From contig JBKOVT010000021.1 in NCBI GenBank assembly GCA_046724035.1, positions 1-9,099 of the forward strand: 9,099 bases of DNA. The letters run 5' to 3'. The notes beneath the pieces were generated by a model. That model saw only the letters and a program-made list of their open reading frames with translations, was not told the DNA's origin and did no database searches. This stretch comes from DATARH01 sp046724035 (GTDB lineage Bacteria > Pseudomonadota > Alphaproteobacteria > ATCC43930 > CGMCC-115725). Made by a program: the position numbers and the translations under genes. This document shows positions 5,766 to 9,099 of this stretch, one piece after another. The stretch's first letter is position 1; each line of letters opens with the position of its first letter.

Positions 5766-5990
5766 CTATTCTGAACTTTGCCGCTCACTCGCTTTAAGGC
5801 CCCGAACCCGGATCGCATCCTCACCACGATAGCCGCGGGGTAGGCCAGCAACAAACCCGCTACCTGTAATCGGCTTGGTCGGATCGGTCACGTCAACGTT
5901 TACGCCCTGCTGCCGCCAATACTCACGAAAACGGCGCCAGCACAGGACGTTATGTTGTTCAATTTCCTCAAGGGTGGTGCCGTCACTCAT
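5766..5990 (-). CDS. Conserved hypothetical protein (74 aa), last gene of the 6815-5766 operon
   Basis: The product begins MSDGTTLEEIEQHNVLCWRR, with a helical first half (FREYWRQQGVNVDV). It continues with a Gly/Pro-rich loop (DPTKPITGSGFVAGLPRGYR) and ends GEDAIRVRGLKASERQSSE. It has one Cys and no membrane segment or signal. No domain is recognised. The patterned residues (HNVLCWRRF, TKPITGSG) look like a genuine protein rather than a shadow frame, and the opposite strand offers nothing better. It starts 81 bp after the stop of the 70-aa gene. That gap holds an A+T-rich GGTTAACCAATATTATTG (6016-6033), so it may have its own promoter as well as read-through from the operon. The Shine-Dalgarno is weak. 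Confidence 0.62.
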   Translation of the reverse strand: MSDGTTLEEIEQHNVLCWRRFREYWRQQGVNVDVTDPTKPITGSGFVAGLPRGYRGEDAIRVRGLKASERQSSE

Positions 5991-6071
5991 CGTCTTAGTC
6001 GCCGGGTCCGATTCGGTTAACCAATATTATTGCGCAGGACTGCGACAGGCTCGATGTCGCCGCCAAAGCGA

Positions 6072-6284
6072 CTAGCCGCTGCCGGAGTAAGGCCCGCGCC
6101 AGATTTCCGCACCCGCACTATCCAGCAAGATCACCTGTAAGCCGGATTTTCCAGCTACGTTGGGAGCGGGTACAGTTTGCACATGTTGCTTAGCAGCCTC
6201 GACATTGGGGGCAGTACAGGTGCCCCTTTCCAGCGCTTGTCCCGCATGACCGCCCTCAGGGACAATGTGATAGGCAAAAAACAT
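6072..6284 (-). CDS. Conserved hypothetical protein (70 aa)
   Basis: The protein reads MFFAYHIVPEGGHAGQALER, then GTCTAPNVEAAKQHVQTVPA, and ends SGAEIWRGPYSGSG-like with a preceding VILLDSAG strand. The alternation of short strands (FFAYHIV, LQVILLDSAGAEIWRG) with one helix (NVEAAKQHV) suggests a small cytoplasmic beta-rich fold. No named domain is recognised. The ATG at 6284 is chosen over an in-frame TTG at 6296 because GGAG lies six bases upstream of it. It is third in the operon, 52 bp after the 78-aa gene. Confidence 0.68.
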   Translation of the reverse strand: MFFAYHIVPEGGHAGQALERGTCTAPNVEAAKQHVQTVPAPNVAGKSGLQVILLDSAGAEIWRGPYSGSG

Positions 6285-6336
6285 TGCTCGCTCCAATCAG
6301 GAAAGTGCGAGGGCGCAAACCGGATCACTGGCAATC

Positions 6337-6573
6337 TTAGCGTCCGGTCACAGCCCCTCGCACCCTCGCAGCTCCAACCACGGGTCGCGATTGCCAGCGA
6401 TGTCCCGCGGGGAGCGGCAAGCAGCCTCGTTTTAGCGGGTCCAGCTTGTCCGCCTCGCGATCGAGATCGTCGGCCATCTGCAGCCGCGGTACCGATATGG
6501 TGGCGACGCCAGAGCGCACGGCGAACTCGCGATACCAGGAGGCGAAGTCCCGGAGCCTGTTCGGGTCTGTCAT
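6337..6573 (-). CDS. Small helical protein, unknown function (78 aa)
   Basis: The start MTDPNRLRDFASWYREFAVR is followed by a second helix (PRLQMADDLDREADKLDPLK), a layout I recall from small Bradyrhizobium ORFan proteins. The last 30 residues are Pro/Arg-rich and low in order, unlike the first 48. The 3' part may therefore be a frameshifted or extended tail, but this cannot be decided here. The start is well supported by GGAAGGAAC eight bases upstream of the ATG at 6573. An in-frame start at 6603 is possible but would nearly abut the upstream stop. It follows FEREF copy 2 by 32 bp, the position that the 58-aa gene holds after copy 1. Confidence 0.68.
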   Translation of the reverse strand: MTDPNRLRDFASWYREFAVRSGVATISVPRLQMADDLDREADKLDPLKRGCLPLPAGHRWQSRPVVGAARVRGAVTGR

Positions 6574-6605
6574 CTCGGCAGTTCCTTCCGATGCTCGCGT
6601 CACGG

Positions 6606-6815
6606 TTAGGCAAATTCACGCTCGAAAAGATGCGCCTCAGCCGCGCTGTTAAAGCCGATCTCAAACCCGATACCGCTGTCAATTTGGGTAATCGGCAGGA
6701 AAGAAGTTGAGCGAATATCGCGATGATCCAGCCAGATGCGGACAGCGTTCATGGTTTCGCCGAAGGAACTTCCCGGCTTTTTTTCGATCTGCACAACGAA
6801 TGGATTGAGCGCCAT
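6606..6815 (-). CDS. FEREF-family small protein, copy 2 (69 aa)
   Basis: The protein starts MALNPFVVQIEKKPGSSFGE and ends GFEIGFNSAAEAHLFEREFA. It shares with copy 1 the IEKKPG turn, WLDH helix, FEIGFNS strand and AEAHLFEREF end. The DNA of the 3' part is also close (both carry AAATTCACGCTCGAAAAG on the plus strand), which suggests fairly recent duplication. The start has AAAGGAG six bases upstream, inside a possible hairpin (leader 6816-6901). It heads a likely operon with the genes at 6573, 6284 and 5990. Divergently, on the plus strand, lies the truncated signal-peptide gene at 7178. Function is unknown. Confidence 0.84.
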   Translation of the reverse strand: MALNPFVVQIEKKPGSSFGETMNAVRIWLDHRDIRSTSFLPITQIDSGIGFEIGFNSAAEAHLFEREFA

Positions 6816-6901
6816 ATCGCGCTCCTTTCAAGGCCCGTGAGGCGGGAGCGTATGGGGCTCTCAGTTGGTGCCGTGTCTCTGACCGGGCCGCACCAATGAG
6901 G
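6816..6901 (-). promoter_or_regulatory. Structured 5' leader RNA of FEREF copy 2 (candidate cis-regulator)
   Basis: On the minus strand, hairpin 1 is TTGGTGC ... GCACCAA (6896-6865), with the same 32-nt span as copy 1 but a different loop interior. CCAACTGAGAGC follows. The anti-Shine-Dalgarno arm CGCTCC (6850-6845) can pair with GGAGCG (6825-6820). As in copy 1, GAGC just after the first hairpin can compete for GCTC. Compared with copy 1, the loop sequences vary while both stems are kept. Confidence 0.6.
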
Positions 6902-6930
6902 GTACGCTACCGCACATTCGTAGGCGGCGA

Positions 6931-6946
6931 TGAGCAATTTTGACCA
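6931..6946 (+). repeat. 16-bp inverted repeat, left copy
   Basis: TGAGCAATTTTGACCA occurs here on the plus strand and again on the minus strand at 8686-8671. The two copies face each other across about 1.7 kb. Each lies between a minus-strand FEREF gene and a divergent plus-strand gene. It could be an operator, a promoter element or a recombination footprint. The surrounding 6902-7088 shows several G/C hairpins but no supportable gene. Confidence 0.55.
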
Positions 6947-7088
6947 GATGCCCCGCGCATCAAACGGTAGTCTGTTCCGTTGCCCCGAGCGCGATACATT
7001 AGGTGTCCCTCACCCCAAGGGAACCGTCGCCCCGCATGGCCTGCCCCCCCGGCCGATGGGGCTGCACTCGGGGCGACTGATACAACAG

Positions 7089-7177
7089 CGCGCGTAGGTG
7101 GCGCGGGTGGGGTGCGCCTTTGGCGGCAGATCGGCACGCCGGATGTACCGCCATAGCCTTAGATCGAGAGGTTTGAA
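7089..7177 (+). repeat. Duplicated upstream region, copy A (5' leader of 7178 gene)
   Basis: It is nearly identical to 8751-8858 apart from a 19-bp block (TTGATGAGAACCAATTACA) present only in copy B. The shared part starts CGCGCGTAGGTGGCGCGGGT and ends at the ribosome site GATCGAGAGG. Homology runs on through the signal peptide to 7231. Conservation of the whole upstream stretch suggests that promoter and leader were duplicated together with the gene start. Confidence 0.75.
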
Positions 7178-7267
7178 ATGAAAGGTGCTGCACTAGCCGT
7201 CATGCTGACACTCGGCGCGTTCGCTCTGGCCTCCCGCTCGCAAAGCTGCGCCTCATCCTTTGCCTGA
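7178..7267 (+). pseudogene. Truncated copy of the exported Gly-rich protein gene (signal peptide only)
   Basis: The 29-codon frame MKGAALAVMLTLGAFALASR... matches the signal peptide of the intact gene at 8859 residue for residue, except for one missing Val codon (TLGAF against TLVGAF). Homology stops after the Ala at 7231, just before the AHA cleavage region. The frame then runs through unrelated sequence to a TGA at 7265. The ribosome site (GAGAGG) and upstream region are intact, so a 29-aa hydrophobic peptide could still be made. The stop overlaps the TTG start of the next frame by 8 bp. It is best read as a partial duplicate interrupted by a deletion or recombination. Confidence 0.75.
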
Positions 7268-7559
7268 CACCGGCGACGGGGAACACGGGCCGATCTATTT
7301 GGCGATAGAGCGAGCCCTTTGGGCACTCGGGCCGGCGCTGATACTGCTCATTGTCTTAGGTTACCCGTCGCAACAAGCGGCTCGTCAACCGATCACCGCC
7401 GATCAAGCTATCGAGATCGCCGCTGAGAACGCCCGGTATTGTGAGAATTGGGGAATGCCGGCGGGCAGCGTCGGACACGCAGGCTGCATAAGGGATCTCG
7501 TGGCGATCCGGGGGAGAGCTGAACAACGCGTTCGCGATCAAATCGCGGCTGATTTCTGA
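7260..7559 (+). CDS. Membrane-anchored hypothetical protein (99 aa), 5' end uncertain
   Basis: The frame starts at a TTG at 7260 and encodes a short polar N-terminus and one membrane helix (about 20-36, ALWALGPALILLIVLGY). A soluble domain follows (TADQAIEIAAENARYC, then ENWGMPAGSVGHAGCIRDL) with Cys at 61 and 76. I recall the CxxWGxPxGxxxHxxC layout from rhizobial hypothetical proteins. The two Cys could form a disulfide if the domain is periplasmic. No Shine-Dalgarno precedes the TTG. The frame is open back to 7209 without a better start and overlaps the preceding 29-codon frame. The true 5' end may have been lost when the truncated signal-peptide gene was joined here. Translation could be by coupling from the upstream frame. 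Confidence 0.55.
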   Translation: MPDTGDGEHGPIYLAIERALWALGPALILLIVLGYPSQQAARQPITADQAIEIAAENARYCENWGMPAGSVGHAGCIRDLVAIRGRAEQRVRDQIAADF

Positions 7560-7572
7560 TCACTCAACGTCG

Positions 7573-7599
7573 CGCCCCGCTCACCATGAAATCGGCATC
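7573..7599 (+). repeat. Dispersed intergenic repeat, copy 3 (short)
   Basis: CGCCCCGCTCACCATGAAAT followed by CGGCATC matches the repeats at 4394 and 5527, but without the preceding terminator hairpin. It follows the stop of the 99-aa gene by 13 bp. Confidence 0.55.
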
Positions 7600-7629
7600 G
7601 CCGGCCGGACATGGGCGGCGGCCTCCGCG

Positions 7630-7653
7630 GGAACGATCCAGGGGCCACGCGTT
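7630..7653 (+). promoter_or_regulatory. EcfG-type (general stress sigma factor) promoter match
   Basis: GGAAC, 16 bases, then GTT preceded by C fits the alphaproteobacterial EcfG consensus (GGAAC-N16/17-cGTT). The -10 part lies in a perfect palindrome TTAACCTAGGTTAA (7652-7665), which also holds the stop codon of the minus-strand gene. No clear plus-strand gene starts downstream, so this is either a chance match or a promoter for an unseen or antisense RNA. Confidence 0.35.
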
Positions 7654-7852
7654 AACCTAGGTTAAGGAACAACGTGCCGCGCCGCGGGCCTCCATGTAGA
7701 GGGTTACTTCCGGTCGTCTCGAAAGAGGCGGCCGTTTTCATTAGGCAAGCGGTAATCAGGCGGCGAGAGTGGCTTTGTTGAATGCGAGCCGCGAGCTGGT
7801 CGAATTCGTTGGCCAGGCGGTTCAGCCGCGCGCGGGACGGTTTTCGCGACAT
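7652..7852 (-). CDS. Possible small basic protein (66 aa)
   Basis: The product starts MSRKPSRARLNRLANEFDQL and continues AARIQQSHSRRLITACLMKT. This is a basic amphipathic helical region that looks like a real small protein. The remainder (AASFETTGSNPLHGGPRRGT, LFLNLG) is less ordered. No domain is recognised. Its stop lies in the palindrome at 7652-7665. The start at 7852 has only a weak purine run upstream. An overlapping minus-strand frame (7822-8025) offers an alternative, but its composition looks like non-coding sequence. Distance from 8022 (169 bp, with a large hairpin between) argues against simple co-transcription with the gene before it. Confidence 0.45.
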   Translation of the reverse strand: MSRKPSRARLNRLANEFDQLAARIQQSHSRRLITACLMKTAASFETTGSNPLHGGPRRGTLFLNLG

Positions 7853-7951
7853 TCCGCTCGCCAGAGTCCCGTTAACCCACTTTCGAACTGTTCCTGAGAC
7901 AAATTCGGGATAACCCTTCCCCGTGGCGGTACAGCCCCCCTGTTGCCGTCA

Positions 7952-8006
7952 CCGGGACCGGCGCTCTGGAGTCGTAACACAACTCCCCGGGAGGCGCCGG
8001 CCCCGG
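7952..8006. other. Large 55-nt GC-rich hairpin
   Basis: CCGGGACCGGCGC and GCGCCGGCCCCGG form a 13-bp stem with one mismatch that is a G-U pair on the minus-strand RNA. Inside it, GGAGT/ACTCC gives a second stem. There is no U-tract on either side. It sits 15 bp after the stop of the 54-aa gene at 8022, so it may protect that gene's mRNA end or be a Rho-dependent stop. Confidence 0.6.
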
Positions 8007-8021
8007 ACCAGCTCGTCCCGC

Positions 8022-8186
8022 TCACCGCCGCATCAACTCGCGGGCCAGCTCCTCGATAGCATTCCGAAAGTCTCTATTGCCCGGGACATCGAGTAGCTCA
8101 TTGACGACCTTCTCCAGCGTGGCCGTATCGACATGGTGTCGGAGAGCCTTCGCAATCTCGCGCATCGTGTCATTGGAAGCGGTCAC
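8022..8186 (-). CDS. Small helical protein, unknown function (54 aa)
   Basis: From a GTG at 8186 the product reads VTASNDTMREIAKALRHHVD, TATLEKVVNELLDVPGNRDF, then RNAIEELARELMRR. It is a charged, wholly helical-looking protein with a regular heptad-like spacing (LEKVVNELL). The frame is open back to 8336, but the upstream part lies in an inverted-repeat element and is not protein-like, so the GTG (or the ATG at 8165) is preferred. No good Shine-Dalgarno is seen. It follows FEREF copy 3, as the helical genes at 5110 and 6573 follow copies 1 and 2, although separated by 143 bp holding the repeat 8240-8314. Function is unknown. Confidence 0.6.
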   Translation of the reverse strand: MTASNDTMREIAKALRHHVDTATLEKVVNELLDVPGNRDFRNAIEELARELMRR

Positions 8187-8239
8187 GTTGGAAAACTCTT
8201 CGCATCCCGCAGCGCGAACGCCCCCAAATCGGCATTCAC

Positions 8240-8314
8240 GCGGATCGCCCTCGCTTTGGGGGGAGGCTGATGATCGCAAGGGGGGTGCGCCATCCCAGTG
8301 GAGGGGCGATCCGC
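8240..8314. repeat. REP-like palindromic element (about 75 bp)
   Basis: GCGGATCGCCCTC (8240-8252) and GAGGGGCGATCCGC (8301-8314) are complementary with one bulged G, enclosing 48 bases that contain G-runs. The imperfect long palindrome in an intergenic gap, ending near a gene stop, is typical of REP or BIME-like elements. It separates FEREF copy 3 from its downstream helical gene. Confidence 0.6.
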
Positions 8315-8329
8315 GGCTGGGAGCTTGTG

Positions 8330-8566
8330 TCAACAACCGCGCCGAGCGACGATGGTGGGCGAAAACTCTCGCTCAAAAAGATCGGCGTCCTCAGAGTTGC
8401 TGAACGCGATATCTAATCCGATGCTGCTGTAACCGCCCGAGAGGTGGAAATCGACCGGTGTAATGTGATGAGCGGCGAGCCACAGCCGCATCTCGGCGAA
8501 ACACTCGCTGAAATAAATTCCGGTGGGTTTTTCGACGTGGACGATGAGCGGCGGTAGAAATGCCAT
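8330..8566 (-). CDS. FEREF-family small protein, copy 3, divergent (78 aa)
   Basis: The protein starts MAFLPPLIVHVEKPTGIYFS and includes MRLWLAAHHI, SIGLDIAFSNSEDADLFERE and an extra C-terminal tail (FSPTIVARRGC). It aligns with copies 1 and 2 at the first strand plus EKP-G turn, the WL helix, the I-F-NS strand and the ADLFEREF end. It is clearly more distant and 8 residues longer. The ATG at 8566 is preferred over in-frame ATGs at 8575 and 8677: it lines up with the MA starts of the other copies and has AAGGG nine bases upstream. The leader before it shares the hairpin and CCAACTGAGAGC with the other two. The exported-protein gene at 8859 is divergent to it. Function is unknown. Confidence 0.8.
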   Translation of the reverse strand: MAFLPPLIVHVEKPTGIYFSECFAEMRLWLAAHHITPVDFHLSGGYSSIGLDIAFSNSEDADLFEREFSPTIVARRGC

Positions 8567-8640
8567 GTTGCTCATCCCTTGCCTTGCCACAGGGCTCTCA
8601 GTTGGCACCCAGCCTTTACGCCGCGCGGCACCAATGGTGT
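8567..8640 (-). promoter_or_regulatory. Structured 5' leader RNA of FEREF copy 3 (candidate cis-regulator)
   Basis: On the minus strand, TTGGTGCC ... GGTGCCAA (8634-8602) forms hairpin 1, with two G-U pairs where copies 1 and 2 have Watson-Crick pairs. CCAACTGAGAGC follows. CCCT within GAGAGCCCT can pair with AGGG at the ribosome site. The second hairpin of copies 1 and 2 is not kept in sequence, yet masking of the Shine-Dalgarno remains possible. Confidence 0.5.
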
Positions 8641-8670
8641 ACGGTGTACCGGACGCTGGCGGGCCATTGA

Positions 8671-8686
8671 TGGTCAAAATTGCTCA
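8671..8686 (-). repeat. 16-bp inverted repeat, right copy
   Basis: TGGTCAAAATTGCTCA on the plus strand is the exact reverse complement of 6931-6946. It stands about 30 bp upstream of the FEREF copy 3 leader. Its orientation relative to the FEREF gene is opposite to that of the left copy. Confidence 0.55.
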
Positions 8687-8750
8687 GCGGCGTTAATTTT
8701 ATCCCGTTACGTTTCCCCGGACCTGGCTATAGGCGGTCTGAGGGACTCAC

Positions 8751-8858
8751 CGCGCGTAGGTGGCGCGGGTAGAGTGCGCCTTTAGCGGCATTGATGAGAA
8801 CCAATTACAGATCGGCACGCCGGATGTAGCGGCATAGCCTTAGATCGAGAGGTTGGAA
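8751..8858 (+). repeat. Duplicated upstream region, copy B (5' leader of 8859 gene)
   Basis: It matches 7089-7177 and carries the extra 19-bp block absent from copy A. A short stem, CCGCGC / GCGCGG around GTAGGTG (8750-8768), is possible near its start. The ribosome site GAGAGG lies six bases before the ATG at 8859. Probably it holds the promoter and 5' UTR of the exported protein gene. I cannot place a -35/-10 pair with confidence. Confidence 0.7.
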
Positions 8859-9095
8859 ATGAAAGGTGCTGCACTAGCCGTCATGCTGACACTTGTTGGC
8901 GCGTTCGCTCTGGCCCAACCTGCCCATGCCGTTGTTTGCGCCAAGGGGGTATATCGAGCCGGATGCGCCGGACCCAACGGGGCTGCGGTTGTTCGCAGGC
9001 CATACGGCTACCACGGCGGCGCTGCGGTGGTTCGCGGGCCAAACGGGGCGGCTGTTCGCGGACCCCGCGGCGGGGTTGCGGTCAGGCGGTATTAA
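8859..9095 (+). CDS. Exported Gly/Val/Arg-rich small protein (78 aa)
   Basis: The N-terminus MKGAALAVMLTLVGAFALAQ followed by PAHA is a clear Sec signal peptide, with cleavage expected after AHA at residue 24. The mature 54 residues are rich in Gly, Ala, Val and Arg. Two Cys (27 and 36) frame AKGVYRAG. The motif GPNGAAV occurs twice (38-44 and 60-66), with related RRPYGYHGGAAVVRGP and RGPRGGVAVRRY. It is likely periplasmic or surface-associated and basic. I recall similar VVCAKGVYRAGCAGPNGA proteins in Bradyrhizobium, of unknown function. The start is fixed by GAGAGG six bases before the ATG; an in-frame TTG at 8853 is less likely. The gene is divergent from FEREF copy 3. A truncated duplicate stands at 7178. 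Confidence 0.85.
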   Translation: MKGAALAVMLTLVGAFALAQPAHAVVCAKGVYRAGCAGPNGAAVVRRPYGYHGGAAVVRGPNGAAVRGPRGGVAVRRY

Positions 9096-9099
9096 GCCG

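Noticed and set aside
6177..6710. 177-codon plus-strand open frame
   Set aside because: It spans the opposite strand of three consecutive minus-strand genes with good ribosome sites. Its resemblance to the antisense of FEREF copy 1 merely reflects duplication of the sense gene.
6907..7137. 76-codon minus-strand open frame
   Set aside because: It runs through the duplicated leader and GC-rich hairpins, is rich in Pro/Arg/Ala, and is not preserved in the equivalent region at 8650-8800.
7822..8025. 67-codon minus-strand open frame
   Set aside because: It covers the large hairpin and overlaps the start of the better candidate at 7652-7852. Its composition is Gly/Arg/Ser-rich and disordered.
8077..8403. 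108-codon plus-strand open frame
   Set aside because: It crosses the palindromic element and the antisense of two minus-strand genes. It shows no protein-like pattern.
4100..9099. CRISPR array, tRNA, rRNA or transposase genes
   Set aside because: I looked for regularly spaced repeats, cloverleaf sequences and transposase or integrase motifs. None was seen; the repeats present are terminators, leaders and duplicated gene regions.

Overview
The window looks like chromosome from a high-GC alphaproteobacterium of the Bradyrhizobium/Rhodopseudomonas group. This rests on three things: the gene families (MHYT hybrid kinase, SseA-type sulfurtransferase, small ORFan families I associate with Bradyrhizobium), the codon use, and the many short intergenic repeats. 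It is inferred from recognition only, not from a database search.

Positions 1-4099 hold ordinary core-type genes, all on the minus strand. They are an MHYT-domain hybrid histidine kinase (C-terminus cut by the window edge), a GNAT acetyltransferase, a 3-mercaptopyruvate sulfurtransferase (sseA), and a 34-codon 3' remnant of an alanyl-tRNA editing (AlaX-like) gene ending 4 bp before sseA. The rest of that AlaX gene is missing, so a rearrangement junction lies near 4100.

Positions 4100-9099 look like an accessory patchwork. There is no transposase or integrase, but there are many genes of 50-100 codons, repeated GC-rich terminators, inverted repeats, and duplicated or broken genes. The most striking element is a minus-strand family of about 70-78 aa ending in a shared FEREF motif, present three times (5107-5319, 6606-6815, 8330-8566). 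Each copy has a conserved 5' leader: a TTGGTGC/GCACCAA-type hairpin, then a conserved CCAACTGAGAGC, then sequence complementary to the Shine-Dalgarno. Each is followed by a different small, probably helical, charged protein. In the first copy the partner overlaps by GTGA. The second copy heads a likely four-gene operon (6815 to 5766).

Two of the FEREF genes (copies 2 and 3) also have a divergent plus-strand gene whose upstream region and signal peptide are duplicated. One copy (8859-9095) is an intact Gly/Val/Arg-rich exported protein. The other (7178-7267) is cut after the signal peptide and runs into an unrelated membrane-anchored protein (7260-7559). A frameshifted small plus-strand gene (4650-4839) is a further sign of decay.

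The best candidate for something undescribed is the recurring unit of structured leader, FEREF protein and small partner, which looks like a family of post-transcriptionally regulated small-protein operons. Its function is unknown from sequence.
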